Of a stretch of DNA of 64,000 bases, positions 1-9,790 are shown piece by piece. The notes beneath the pieces are model-generated. The model saw only the letters and a program-made list of their open reading frames with translations. It was not told the origin of the DNA and did not search any database. Within the stretch, counting starts at the first letter, position 1; every line of letters starts with the position of its first letter. The DNA comes from Saprospiraceae bacterium. Its GTDB lineage: Bacteria > Bacteroidota > Bacteroidia > Chitinophagales > Saprospiraceae. Both the position numbers and the translations under genes were made by a program. The stretch is taken from positions 298,229 through 362,228 of the forward strand of contig JADKFC010000030.1 of assembly GCA_016717655.1 (NCBI GenBank), in the 5' to 3' direction.

Positions 1-1845
1 AAAGGCCTGTATTTGTAGCCGGCTGTAGCAATAAAACCATCAATTCTATCAATAGTGATTGTGAAGAATATGTTGAACATTCAGTAACAGCAACAGATGA
101 TTGTACAGCACCAGCTTTACTTAGATATACCTGGCAGTATGATGAAGACAACAATGGCACCATTGATCAGACTGGAACAGGTTCATTCTATGCAAGGGTT
201 TATCCTGCAGGAAGACACAAAATGACCTTTACCGTAAAAGATTTGTGCGAAAATACAACCAGCTGTTCTTATACCTTCCATGTGAAAGACAACAAACCTC
301 CTACCCCAATCTGTAACTCAGAAGTAGTATGGGTGTTGGATGAAGCAGGAAAAGCAGAAGTTTGGGCGAGCGATTTCGATCTCAAATCTGAGGATCTTTG
401 TGACGGTGATGATTTGAAATTTTCTTTCAATGCCACCGGAAGCCAGCCAGCCAGAACCTTTACTTGTGCAGATGTGCCCAATGGAGTAAGCGCTACCATT
501 CCTTTAAAGATGTATGTGATCGATCAGGATGGCAACTCTGAATTCTGTGATGTGCGCCTAATCCTTCAGGATTCACCTAACAAAAATGTTTGTCCTAATG
601 TAGGCAATCTTACAGCAACCATTTCTGGTAAAGTAATCAACAAAACCGCTACCGGCTTTGAAAACATAGCAGTAGAGTTGACCAATATGACAGACGAGTC
701 CAAAATGGAAGGTATCACAGCTGAAGAAGGAAAATTCAACTTTGCAGAAGTACCTTTCTTCAACGGATATTTGTTGAAGGCAGCTAAAAATGATGATATT
801 TTAAATGGCCCTTTCTACCCTTGACCTGGTGTTGATTCAACGACACATCCTGGGTATGAAATATTTGGACAATCCATACGACATCATAGCCGCTGACATC
901 AACAAGGATAAAAAAGTATCAGCAAGCGACCTGGTTAATTTGAGAAAACTCATCCTGGGGGTTGACAAAGTATTTGCCAACAATGACCCATGGAGGTTTG
1001 TACCATCTAACCACGCATTTGCAGATCCAAGAGATCCACACAATTTCCCAGAAGGAATTGATATCAGTGAGTTGAGTGAAAACAAAGAAAACATGGACTT
1101 TACCGCGGTAAAAACCGGTGATGTCAACAACTCAGCTACCTACAGTCTGGCAAGTGCCAATGCAGAAAACAGGACCTCCCCTGCCCTCTTACTGGTAGCC
1201 GACCAGGCTTACCAGGCAGGAACCACCCTCCATGCAGCGGTAAGCGCCGGTGAAGAACTACAAATTTCTGGCATACAATTTGCCGTTAAGATCGATGAGG
1301 CCAATTTTATATTCAAAGGAATAGAAAGTGCCGTATTGAAAGTGGGCAATGACAATTACCATTTTGAAAACGGAACCCTCAAAATAAGCATTGACAGCAG
1401 AGACGCACAAATGGTGCAGGCAGGTGAAGTTCTTTTCAACATCCTATTGGAGAGTCGCAAAGACGGCAACAGCATCAACTGGCAATTGGAAAGCCGGGAT
1501 TTTGAAGCCGAATTATACGATGAATCACTGCAGACAAGATCTATCAATCTTGAAGCAGCGGATGCCGTAGCGGTTGAAAAAATGACCAACGAGTTGAGAA
1601 ACCAGCCCAACCCATTCAGTGAGTCAACAACCATCCTGTACAGAACAGATGAGGAAGGTACAGCTACCCTATGGGTGGCAGACGCCACAGGAAAAACCGT
1701 ATTGACCCAGGTAAATCACTTTGTACCCGGCAACAATAAGGTAACCATCCACCGTCAGGACATCGGAAGTAAGGCCGGCGTTTATTTCTATCAGATAGAA
1801 TTCAACGGCACCCTGAAATCCGGAAAAATGCTGCTGGCTAAATAA
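1..1845 (+). CDS. T9SS-exported multidomain protein with dockerin-like segment (3' part, frameshifted)
   Basis: This is the C-terminal part of a large secreted protein; the frame is already open at the left edge. The first 270 residues look like Cys-containing HYR/PKD-like beta-sandwich modules, then a carboxypeptidase-regulatory-like stretch. From about 805 a dockerin-like pair of helices with the calcium loop DINKDKKVSASDL follows, then another beta-rich region. The last ~80 residues (NPFSESTTI, LWVADATGKTV, GVYFYQIEF, SGKMLLAK) are a type A T9SS sorting domain, so the product should be exported through the outer membrane and cell-surface attached or released. The two reading frames (222-824 and 805-1845) join if one C is removed from the CCC run at 809-811, giving NGLSTLDLVLIQRHILG, the canonical first dockerin helix. 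I therefore treat this as one gene with a probable sequence error. Substrate and partner are unknown. Confidence 0.8.
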
Positions 1846-1893
1846 ACCGAAATGTAGTTTTTACAAAATAGACCTAATTTAATTAAACAAGAA

Positions 1894-1925
1894 AAGCCGA
1901 CTCTAAAGAGAGCCGGCTTTTTCTG
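1894..1925 (+). terminator. Rho-independent terminator
   Basis: An 11-bp stem (AAGCCGACTCT with AGAGCCGGCTT, one mismatch) with a 4-nt loop is followed by TTTTTCTG. It lies 50 bases after the stop of the T9SS protein and fits as its transcription terminator. Confidence 0.75.
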
Positions 1926-2070
1926 TTTTATACCTACCCCTCAGGCCAAACTTAATTTTGTGTTAAAAGCATGGCCAAAAGTGCAGATATTTGCAAAATC
2001 ATATGAATTTTAGATCTCCATATTATCGCTTAAAGACTTTTGTTTTTGATTACCCATACCCCAACGCCCT

Positions 2071-5000
2071 ATGTCACTAGAAAAAACCCCGATAAAATCT
2101 ACCTATGTGGATGAAGCCAAACAGCTGGTCATTTCCATTGAAAAAGTACTGGATGATGCCCATTTCACTCCTGAAAGAAAGGCAAGAGAAGGATTCCAAA
2201 GCCTGCATGTTTTAATTGACCTGCTGCTTTCCGATGAAAACCTGCGCTTCACTACCCTATTTGCCAAGATCGCCTATATTGCAGCCCGTTGGAAGTTATC
2301 CGGAAGATCCTCCTTCATCCTACAGTCCTACCGCAGGGCCTTTGAGCGGAATGAAATCACCCCTCAGAATGCGGAAGTTTTGTATGAAAGTGCAAGGGTT
2401 TTGGCCCATGTTCTTCTCTCTAAAATCTGGCCTGAAGCGCCGGATGTTGTGGAACCTTCGGCCGAGCTGGCAGCAGCCATGTTTGTAACCGATGATAAAA
2501 AATCAGGTTTTTATCGAACCCTGGACGGCATTATTCAGGAAATCGATTTTCAAACCAAGACACTGGTCTTTCTGGAAGACAAGACAGGAGGAAAAGAATG
2601 GAAGGTACAATTTGATGTTTCAGATAAAAATGAAATGTTTACCTCCAATATTGAAGCCACGTTTAAGCTTTTACCCCTGCCCATTCCCGTCATTTTAATT
2701 GATGTCGACCTGCATGCTCCTGACCGATTGGTGCCGGCTGCCTTTGTCATCAACCCGGATTACCTGGTGGATGTCACCGCGGTGGCCAATGCCGTTCCCG
2801 GATCCAATGGTGAATATTGGCTCTATGCACTGCAGAAGCTGGCTCCCAAAGAAACGGGGCAGGCAGTGCTGGTTGGAAACCTGGCCAACCTCATCCTCGA
2901 CAATCTGGTGAATGATGAGGATAAAAGTTTTGAATCGCTCATTCCCACCTTTTTTCATCAGGATGCCCTTGCCTGGTGCCTTCAAAAAGATGAAGAAGTG
3001 GTTCAAAATATGGACAAACTAAGGATCCATTTCAACAACATCGGGCAGGTATTAAAAAATGAAATGGAGACCAAGGGGATTTCCAAAAACAACATCTACC
3101 TGGAGCCTTCTTTTTATTGCAGGACCTACGGTATTCAGGGTCGTTTGGATTTTTTTCACCACGATCTGCACGAAGACCAGGCCGACATCATAGAATTAAA
3201 AAGTTCCCAACCCTTTATGCCCAATGTTTACGGGCTAACAGACAGTCACTATCTACAGACACTGCTCTACGATATGATCGTGCAAGCCACCTATGGGGGA
3301 AAGCTAAAGACAAGAAATTTTATTCTGTATTCCAGATTGGAAAAAGAAGCACTGAAGTATGCTCCAGCCAGTAGGACCCGCCAACTGGAATTGATCCGCA
3401 CCCGGAATGAAATCATGCTGATGGAACACGCCTTTGCCCATTCGGCTGAGACCACGGCCAGGCTCTGTGCCTTTATGAAGGTCAGTCAATTTAAAAACAT
3501 CAAAGGCTATTTACACACCGACCTAAAAAGTTTTGAAGATAGTTATACAGCACTGGATGAAACAGAGCGCAGCTACTATCATCATTTTCTCTCTTTTTCA
3601 GCTAGAGAACAGGTGTTGGCCAAAACGGGTGAAGCCGGACCCGATACCACTAATGGGCTGGCCTCGCTATGGTTGGAAGACATAGAAGCAAAGGCCGAGC
3701 GTTTTTCAATCTTAAGCCACCTGCGCATCGTAAAAAACGAAAGCAACCAGGAAGATGCCCTGCTTACCCTTCAACCTACCGATTTTAGCAATGCCCTTTC
3801 CAATTTCAGGAAGGGAGATGTGGTGGTACTTTATCCTCACACGGGTCAGGTCCAGGATGCCCTTAGTCACCAGGTTTTTAAATGCAATTTGGTGAGCATA
3901 AACAAAGATCAGATTGTTTTGAGATTAAGAAGTCCGCAAAGAAACCAGCAGCTGTTTGAACTGCACGATTTATGGAACCTGGAAGGCGATGTGCTGGACA
4001 GTGGTTTTCGGCACATGTATCGCAACTTGTTTATGTTTATTCAGGCGCCCGCTGAAAAAAGAAGGCTGCTGTTGGGCAGGCAAAGACCCACCATATCAGA
4101 GGTAACCTGGTTGGATAAGTTACCTGATCACCTAACCCCTGAACAAAAAAACCTCATCAGTAAAATAGTCAGTTGTAAGGATTATTTTTTATTGTGGGGA
4201 CCTCCGGGCACCGGCAAAACGAGCATCATCATCCGACATGCAGTTCGCACCCTCTATGAAACTACCGGGGAGAGGATCCTGCTCCTTGCCTACACCAACA
4301 GGGCTGTTGACGAGATCAATGAATGCATGGCGGCTGAAGGATTGGAGCCTGCTCTGACCCGATTGGGCAGCTCTTATGCCATTGATCCCAGATTTTCTCA
4401 CACCCTGATGCAAAATCAGGTGGCTAACATGCAAAAACGTAAGGACATCCTTCAATTTTTAACCCAAACGAGGATCTACCTATCAACCGTTTCTTCTCTG
4501 ATGGGCAAACTTTCACTGCTGGACTTGCTAACATTTGATACCGTGATCATTGATGAGGCCAGTCAGATTTTAGAGCCCAATCTTTGTGGTATTTTGTCAA
4601 GATTCAAAAAGTTTATCCTCATTGGCGACCACAAACAATTGCCTGCAGTGGTGGTGCAGCGACCCAGTGAGACAGAGATTAAAGATGTGCAACTTCGGGA
4701 ATTACAGTTTTCAGATGCGCGTACCTCTTTGTTTGAAAGAATGTTGATAAAAGCCCGGAAAGAGGATTGGTTTCACTGTTGGGATGTACTGAGCCAGCAG
4801 GGCAGGATGCACAGGGACATCATGCAATTTATTAATGGCCAGTTTTATGAGGGACGTTTGAAGTCCATTCCCAGCATCGAAAGATTGGAGGCGAGCTCCT
4901 TTCTGAGTGAAAGAGATGGCTGGTTAAGTGAAAGGTTGATCTTCGCCAATACGCCTGCCCAATTGGTGCAGGGTTACAAGACCAATGAAGCGGAAGCCGA

Positions 5001-5388
5001 TTTGGTGGTTGAAATGGTGGGTAAGATCCTTGAGGCCTATCAAAAAGCAGGCAAAACCTTTCACGAACATTCAATCGGCATCATTACCCCCTACAGAGCC
5101 CAGATTGCTCTGATCCGTTCGAAGTTGCCCAATGAAAAAATACAGATCGACACCGTAGAAAGGTACCAGGGCGGTGCTAAAGACATCATCTTGTTGTCGT
5201 TGGTCACTAACCGGCCTTCACAACTCAAAACGCTTGTATCGCTCTCTAACGAAGGAATAGACCGAAAACTCAACGTAGCGCTTACCCGCGCCAAAGAGCA
5301 AATTGTGGTGGTAGGTAATGAAGAGATTTTGAGCAAGGATGGTAATTACCGGGCATTGATAGAAGCTTGCACGCGGTATAAGCCATGA
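2071..5388 (+). CDS. Nuclease-helicase of Dna2/UPF1-like superfamily 1 architecture
   Basis: The 1105-residue protein has an N-terminal region of unknown fold, a PD-(D/E)XK nuclease core (GRLD at ~357, IIELKS at ~375 and a RecB-type QTLLY motif shortly after) and a C-terminal superfamily 1 helicase. Helicase motifs are the Walker A GPPGTGKTS (~710), DEAS Walker B (~828), GDHKQLP motif III (~851), the ERYQGG region and VALTRAKE motif VI (~1070). Family knowledge: such Dna2-like proteins process DNA ends or flaps, or restrict foreign DNA. I see no CxxC cluster typical of iron-sulfur Dna2/AddB nucleases. It stands alone between two terminators, so context does not tell whether it is repair or defence. 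The product is cytoplasmic; no signal peptide is seen. Confidence 0.85.
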   Translation: MSLEKTPIKSTYVDEAKQLVISIEKVLDDAHFTPERKAREGFQSLHVLIDLLLSDENLRFTTLFAKIAYIAARWKLSGRSSFILQSYRRAFERNEITPQNAEVLYESARVLAHVLLSKIWPEAPDVVEPSAELAAAMFVTDDKKSGFYRTLDGIIQEIDFQTKTLVFLEDKTGGKEWKVQFDVSDKNEMFTSNIEATFKLLPLPIPVILIDVDLHAPDRLVPAAFVINPDYLVDVTAVANAVPGSNGEYWLYALQKLAPKETGQAVLVGNLANLILDNLVNDEDKSFESLIPTFFHQDALAWCLQKDEEVVQNMDKLRIHFNNIGQVLKNEMETKGISKNNIYLEPSFYCRTYGIQGRLDFFHHDLHEDQADIIELKSSQPFMPNVYGLTDSHYLQTLLYDMIVQATYGGKLKTRNFILYSRLEKEALKYAPASRTRQLELIRTRNEIMLMEHAFAHSAETTARLCAFMKVSQFKNIKGYLHTDLKSFEDSYTALDETERSYYHHFLSFSAREQVLAKTGEAGPDTTNGLASLWLEDIEAKAERFSILSHLRIVKNESNQEDALLTLQPTDFSNALSNFRKGDVVVLYPHTGQVQDALSHQVFKCNLVSINKDQIVLRLRSPQRNQQLFELHDLWNLEGDVLDSGFRHMYRNLFMFIQAPAEKRRLLLGRQRPTISEVTWLDKLPDHLTPEQKNLISKIVSCKDYFLLWGPPGTGKTSIIIRHAVRTLYETTGERILLLAYTNRAVDEINECMAAEGLEPALTRLGSSYAIDPRFSHTLMQNQVANMQKRKDILQFLTQTRIYLSTVSSLMGKLSLLDLLTFDTVIIDEASQILEPNLCGILSRFKKFILIGDHKQLPAVVVQRPSETEIKDVQLRELQFSDARTSLFERMLIKARKEDWFHCWDVLSQQGRMHRDIMQFINGQFYEGRLKSIPSIERLEASSFLSERDGWLSERLIFANTPAQLVQGYKTNEAEADLVVEMVGKILEAYQKAGKTFHEHSIGIITPYRAQIALIRSKLPNEKIQIDTVERYQGGAKDIILLSLVTNRPSQLKTLVSLSNEGIDRKLNVALTRAKEQIVVVGNEEILSKDGNYRALIEACTRYKP

Positions 5389-5442
5389 AAACATCGTGTA
5401 GCCATTTGGCTACTTAAGGAAATTAGACGGGGAATTGAAATA

Positions 5443-5475
5443 AAAAAAGGCGACCTCCTTACGGGAGCCGCCTTA
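5443..5475 (-). terminator. Terminator of the ribosomal protein cluster
   Basis: On the minus strand a GC-rich hairpin (arms AAGGCGGCTCCC and its imperfect complement, loop GTAA) is followed by seven T residues, 25 bases after the rplQ stop. The plus strand also has T-rich sequence beyond the stem, so it may terminate the nuclease-helicase gene as well. Confidence 0.75.
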
Positions 5476-5499
5476 TATTTATATACTCTACTCTTCTGT

Positions 5500-6000
5500 T
5501 TATTCAGCTGTTTCTTCAGCTGCAGTTTCTTCAGCGCTTGCTGACTCATTTTCAGTTGCAGGAGCTGCAGCTGTTGCTTTTGCCCTACCTCTTCTCACTT
5601 TTTTCTTGCCTGTAGCAGAAGCTGGTTTAGAGCTGTAAACTTCATTGAAGTCTACAAATTCGATCAAAGCGGTTTCAGCACCGTCACCTTTACGGAAGCC
5701 GGTTTTGATGATTCTTAGGTACCCTCCCGGACGGTCAGCTACTTTTGGGCCGATGGTGTCAAACAGTTCACTAACTGCATCGTTGTTTTGCAGGTAGGAA
5801 AAAACAGTACGGCGTGAATGCTGGGTATTGTCTTTGGATTTGGTAACCAATGGCTCTAATTGAACCCTTAGGTTTTTGGCTTTTGCCAAAGTTGTATTGA
5901 TCCTTTTGTGCATGATCAATGCAATGCTAAGATTTTTGAAAAGTGCCACTCTGTGGCCGATTTTTCTACCGAGGTTGTTGGTTTTTACTCCGTGTCTCAC
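5500..6000 (-). CDS. rplQ: 50S ribosomal protein L17
   Basis: L17 binds 23S rRNA near the peptide exit tunnel. The first ~120 residues carry the conserved family pattern (MRHGVKTNNLGRK start, RINTTLAKAK, KVADRPGGYLRI, GDGAETALIEF). A further ~40 residues form a Lys-rich then Ala/Glu-rich low-complexity tail, longer than the ~125-residue core known from E. coli; such acidic tails are common in Bacteroidota L17. It is the last gene of the alpha operon, downstream of rpoA, and is followed by a terminator. Confidence 0.97.
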   Translation of the reverse strand: MRHGVKTNNLGRKIGHRVALFKNLSIALIMHKRINTTLAKAKNLRVQLEPLVTKSKDNTQHSRRTVFSYLQNNDAVSELFDTIGPKVADRPGGYLRIIKTGFRKGDGAETALIEFVDFNEVYSSKPASATGKKKVRRGRAKATAAAPATENESASAEETAAEETAE

Positions 6001-6107
6001 AGTACAAAATTTGTTTGCATCACTTTTGGTTTCTGCTACTTGGCCTGAGCGAAAAAACCTGGGTTAATGCGGTTATTAATAAAATTAATCCTATTGGGCC
6101 AATGCGA

Positions 6108-7105
6108 TTATTCTTCGTCCAATTTGTACTTGCTCAGGTCCATGCCAAATGTAAGGCCTTGGTCTGTAGCAATTCCTCGATTTCTACGAGCGACTTCTTA
6201 CCGAAGTTTCTGAATTTCAACAACTCGTGGGTATCAAATTTAACCATTTCACCCAGGGTGTTGATTTTAGCAGCTTTCAGACAGTTGTAAGCCCTTACAG
6301 AAAGATCTAGATCTTCCAGTGAAGTTTTTAACAACTTGCGCATGTGAAGGATGTGCTCATCCACGATATTGTCCTCTCTGCTGGTAGCATCGTTGAAAGT
6401 AATGTTTTCATCGGTGATCAACATTAAATGTTGAATCATGATTCTTGAAGCCTCTTTCAAAGCTTCTTCCGGATGAATGGTACCATCGGTTTTGATGTCG
6501 ATGGTCAATTTTTCGTAGTCAGTACGCTGTTCAACCCTGGTATTTTCAACCTTATAAGCCACTTTTTTAATAGGTGTATAGATGGCATCAATTGGAATAA
6601 CACCAATTGGAGCATCTTTAGGGAGATTGTCGTCTGCAGGTACATAACCGCGACCTTTGGTAACGGTCAACTCCAACTCCAAAGTAACAGAAGGCTCCAT
6701 GGTGCAGAGGTGCAACTCAGGGTTCATCACTTTAAAGATGTTGTTGTATGTTTCGATATCGCCTGCCTTAAAAGTATCCTTACCTGAAATGGTAATGTAG
6801 ATTTTTTCTTCAGCGCTTGTATTGTCTAACATCACCGGTTTCAATCTGATTTGTTTCAGATTCAGTACGATGTCAACTGTATCTTCCACTACGCCTTTGA
6901 TAGAAGCAAATTCATGATCTACCCCACCAATTCTGATCGCAGAAATAGCATAGCCTTCGAGGGATGACAAAAGAATCCTTCTAAGGGAGTTACCTATGGT
7001 CTGACCAAAGCCAGGCTCCAAGGGTTTGAATTCAAAGATGCCTTCAAAATCGTCTGCTTTTTGCAACCTAATTTTATCTGGCTTTTGAAAATTCAGGATA
7101 CTCAT
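6108..7105 (-). CDS. rpoA: DNA-directed RNA polymerase subunit alpha (frameshifted at the C-terminus)
   Basis: RpoA dimerises to nucleate RNA polymerase assembly; its C-terminal domain contacts UP elements and activators. The N-terminal assembly domain (FGQTIGNSLRRILLSS, near residues 30-50) and the helix-hairpin-helix C-terminal domain (LSVRAYNCLKAAKINTLGE) are both present. As sequenced the frame stops at 6134 after an aberrant tail LHLAWT. Adding one base at the CC pair 6157-6158 (plus strand) restores GLTFGMDLSKYKLDEE and a stop at 6108-6110, the usual ending of Bacteroidota RpoA. Because rpoA is essential, a sequence error is the likely reason. It sits between rpsD and rplQ as expected. 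Confidence 0.95.
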
Positions 7106-7179
7106 GTTTTATGAAAGATTTAACGTGATTCAAAAAGTTGAAGCAACCCAGGCCGGAGAACCGGTGGGCTGCTTAAGTA

Positions 7180-7791
7180 TTACTTGGAGTACAATTCCAC
7201 GATCAATTGTTCATTGATCTTTTCAGGAATTCTTTCTCTTTCTGGGTAGTCGATAAACTTGCCTTCCATTCTTTCTGGATTCCATTCAACCCAGGCAAAA
7301 CTTTTGGCATCGGTTTTTTTACCCACATTGCTTTTGATAAAATCAAGACCTCTTGATTTTCCTCTTACCGAGATCATATCACCTGGTTTAAGTAGGAAAG
7401 AAGGGATGTTGGTCAATACACCGTTAACCAAAACGTGTTTGTGACCAACCAGCTGACGAGCAGCTTTTCTGGTAGGGGCAACACCCATCCTGAAAAGTGT
7501 GTTGTCCAATCTTGACTCAAGCAATTGGAGGAGGATTTCACCTGTAACTCCGTGTTTGCTGGTAGCTTTGTGGAACAAGTTACGGAACTGTCTTTCGAGC
7601 AGACCGTAGGTATATTTTGCTTTTTGTTTCTCCATTAGCTGAACAGCGTAGTCAGACATTTGCTTACGCTTTTTCGCCATGCCATGCTGACCAGGAGGGA
7701 ATTTCCTTTTCTCATACGACTTATCATAACCGTAGATGGGTTCTCCGAAAGCCCTGGCTTTTTTGGTAGTTGGTCCAGTATATCTAGCCAT
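7180..7791 (-). CDS. rpsD: 30S ribosomal protein S4
   Basis: S4 is a primary 16S rRNA binding protein that starts small-subunit assembly and can autoregulate its operon. The 203-residue product starts MARYTGPTTKKARAFGE and contains the S4 RNA-binding domain (LESRLDNTLFRMGVAPTRK, near residues 90-115). Length and both domains are normal, and no zinc-finger cysteines are present (the Cys-free type). It follows the S11 gene and precedes rpoA. Confidence 0.97.
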   Translation of the reverse strand: MARYTGPTTKKARAFGEPIYGYDKSYEKRKFPPGQHGMAKKRKQMSDYAVQLMEKQKAKYTYGLLERQFRNLFHKATSKHGVTGEILLQLLESRLDNTLFRMGVAPTRKAARQLVGHKHVLVNGVLTNIPSFLLKPGDMISVRGKSRGLDFIKSNVGKKTDAKSFAWVEWNPERMEGKFIDYPERERIPEKINEQLIVELYSK

Positions 7792-7814
7792 TATCCTTTT
7801 TTATTTCTATTTTA

Positions 7815-8200
7815 TTAAACTCTTCTTTTCTTTGGAGGCCTGCAACCATTGTGAGGGATCGGAGTTACGTCCTTGATCCTTGTCACTTTGATACCGGCTG
7901 AATCGATAGCCCTGATGGCAGATTCTCTACCTGCACCTGGTCCTTTTACAAATACTTCCACGTGTTTCAAACCTGCATCCAAAGCTGTCTGTGCAGCGGC
8001 AGTAGCAGCCATTTGAGCGGCATAGGGTGTATTCTTTTTGATCCTCTGAAACCTGCTTTACCAGCAGAACCCCAGGAGATAACTTGTCCCTGGTTGTTAC
8101 AGATTGAAATAATAATGTTGTTGAAACTGGCCTGAATGTAAACCAACCCGTCTGCGGAGATGGCGACATTACGCTTTTTAACCTTTTTACCTTTTGCCAT
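7815..8200 (-). CDS. rpsK: 30S ribosomal protein S11 (frameshifted in this sequence)
   Basis: S11 shapes the platform of the 30S subunit near the mRNA exit. The N-terminal half is read from 8200 (MAKGKKVKKRNVAISADG) and the C-terminal half in another frame (QTALDAGLKHVEVFVKGPGA to the PPKKRRV end). The two halves join exactly if the T5 run at 8035-8039 (A5 on the coding strand) had one more base, giving GSKKNTPYAAQMAATAA, the conserved S11 core. The restored protein is 128 residues, the normal size. An essential ribosomal protein cannot be broken, so a homopolymer undercall is the likely explanation. Confidence 0.95.
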
Positions 8201-8206
8201 TACTTA

Positions 8207-8584
8207 CTATTTAGTTGCTTTCTTCTTGTTCGCTACTGTTTTCTTCTTACCCTTACGCGTTCTAGCGTTGGTTTTGGTGCTTTGTCCCCTTACTGGCAAG
8301 CCCCTTCTGTGTCTCAAACCACGATAGGAAACGATGTCCATCAATCGTTTGATGTTAAGCTGAACCTCACTCCTCAATTCACCCTCAACCTTATAAGTAT
8401 CCTGGATCATTTTAGAAATGAATTTTACGTTGTCATCCGTCCAGTCAGATACTTTGGTATCCTGGCTCACACCTGCCGCAGCAAGAATGTCAGCAGCTGT
8501 ACTTCTACCGATTCCGTAAATATAAGTAAGGCCTATGATGCCCCTCTTGTTTTTTGGTAAGTCAATTCCCGCAATACGTGCCAT
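8207..8584 (-). CDS. rpsM: 30S ribosomal protein S13
   Basis: S13 lies in the head of the 30S subunit and contacts the P-site tRNA and the L5 bridge. The sequence begins MARIAGIDLPKNKRG, has the helix-two-turn-helix region and RGLRHRRGLPVRGQ, and ends in the basic tail (TRKGKKKTVANKKK) that reaches the tRNA. Length 125 is typical. It lies 6 bases upstream of rpsK and directly downstream of rpmJ. Confidence 0.97.
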   Translation of the reverse strand: MARIAGIDLPKNKRGIIGLTYIYGIGRSTAADILAAAGVSQDTKVSDWTDDNVKFISKMIQDTYKVEGELRSEVQLNIKRLMDIVSYRGLRHRRGLPVRGQSTKTNARTRKGKKKTVANKKKATK

Positions 8585-8596
8585 TGTACTATAATT

Positions 8597-8713
8597 TTAA
8601 CCCTGACGTTGTTTAAACTTAGGATTCTTTTTATTGATGATGTAAATTTTTCCCTTCCTTCTCACGATCTTACAATCTTCAGATCGTTTTTTGACGGCAG
8701 CTCTTACTTTCAT
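8597..8713 (-). CDS. rpmJ: 50S ribosomal protein L36
   Basis: This is a 38-codon gene between rpsM and infA. The translation starts MKVRAAVKKRSEDCKIVRRK and ends NPKFKQRQG. It keeps the L36 pattern, with only one of the zinc-ligand cysteines (Cys14), so it is the non-zinc type. L36 is a late assembly protein of the 50S subunit. The position between infA and rpsM is the standard one. Confidence 0.95.
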   Translation of the reverse strand: MKVRAAVKKRSEDCKIVRRKGKIYIINKKNPKFKQRQG

Positions 8714-8730
8714 TGGTTTATTATTTCAGC

Positions 8731-8949
8731 TTATTTATACCTATATGTTATCCTTCCTCTTGACAAATCATAAGGAGACATCTCCACAGATACTTTGTCG
8801 CCAGGCAAAATTCGGATGTAATTCATCCTCATTTTTCCCGATATCGTAGCTATGATGAGGTGCTCATTTTCCAAACGCACCCTAAACATTGCGTTGGATA
8901 GCGCCTCTTCTATGATTCCGTCTAATTTTATCAGGTTTTTAGAACTCAT
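8731..8949 (-). CDS. infA: Translation initiation factor IF-1
   Basis: IF-1 blocks the ribosomal A site during initiation. The 72-residue single OB-fold protein contains the family signature GIIEEALSNAMFRVRLEN and ISGKMRMNYIRILPGDKV. The length is exactly that of the family. It is placed between map and rpmJ, as in many bacteria. Confidence 0.97.
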   Translation of the reverse strand: MSSKNLIKLDGIIEEALSNAMFRVRLENEHLIIATISGKMRMNYIRILPGDKVSVEMSPYDLSRGRITYRYK

Positions 8950-8972
8950 TTTTTGAATTGGAGTGCAAATAT

Positions 8973-9779
8973 CTAAAAATTTATCGATACATCTGTCAAA
9001 AAATCATTATTTTTTACAGAATTCTCTATAAATGAATGATCTGAGAGTATATCAGCCTTCCCTTTCCGGATGGCAATGTTGTGTTCGTAATGGGCAGATG
9101 GGGTCTTGTCAAAGCTGGTAATGGTCCATCCATCCTTGCTCTGAGAGACCTTTTTGGTACCCAGATTGACCATCGGTTCAATAGCAATCACCAAACCCTC
9201 CTTCAATAAAACCCCCTGGCCTCGTTTGCCAAAGTTGCTTACCTCAGGTGCTTCGTGCAGATTCCTACCCAAGCCATGACCTACCAACTCTCGTACAACT
9301 CCAAACCTGTGTTTGACTTCGGCGTGGTTCTGAATGGCAAAACCAATGTCCCCTACTCTCTTGCCCGCACTTGCTTCCGCAATGCCCAGATAAAGAGATT
9401 CTTTGGTGACCTGGCAAAGTTTGATCACGGCTGAATCCGCATCCTTACCAATAAAGGTATAGGCTACATCACCGTAAAACCCATTCTTCACTACTCCGCA
9501 GTCGACGGAAATGATATCGGTACTTTCAAATGGCCTGTCGTTTGGCAGACCATGTACAACCTGTTCGTTAACAGATATACACAATGTAGCAGGGAAGCCC
9601 CGGTAACCTTTGAAACCTGGTGTGGCCCCATGGTCCCTTATAAATTCCTCTGCTATTTTATCCAGTTGGTTGCCCGTTTGTCCTTCCCTGATGTGCTTAC
9701 TCAATTCAGCCAGGGTCTTACAAACCAGTAAACTACTTTCTCTGATTAATTCGATTTCATCATTGGTCTTAAATACCAT
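8973..9779 (-). CDS. map: Type I methionine aminopeptidase
   Basis: This enzyme removes the initiator methionine from nascent proteins using two metal ions. All five ligand motifs are visible: DCGVVKNGFYGDVAY (two Asp), GHGLGRNLHE (His), AIEPMV (Glu) and EHNIAI (Glu). The length of 268 is normal for a type Ia enzyme with no zinc-finger extension. It follows secY with an 11-base gap and precedes infA, so it is expected to be co-transcribed with the spc operon. Confidence 0.97.
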   Translation of the reverse strand: MVFKTNDEIELIRESSLLVCKTLAELSKHIREGQTGNQLDKIAEEFIRDHGATPGFKGYRGFPATLCISVNEQVVHGLPNDRPFESTDIISVDCGVVKNGFYGDVAYTFIGKDADSAVIKLCQVTKESLYLGIAEASAGKRVGDIGFAIQNHAEVKHRFGVVRELVGHGLGRNLHEAPEVSNFGKRGQGVLLKEGLVIAIEPMVNLGTKKVSQSKDGWTITSFDKTPSAHYEHNIAIRKGKADILSDHSFIENSVKNNDFLTDVSINF

Positions 9780-9790
9780 AATCAGAAGGA

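Noticed and set aside
2071..5388. Cas4 or CRISPR-linked helicase
   Set aside because: Nuclease and helicase motifs fit Dna2-like proteins and there is no CRISPR context.
6108..6170. Programmed frameshift in rpoA
   Set aside because: No slippery heptamer or stimulatory structure was seen and other genes have the same type of run-length error, so an assembly error is simpler.
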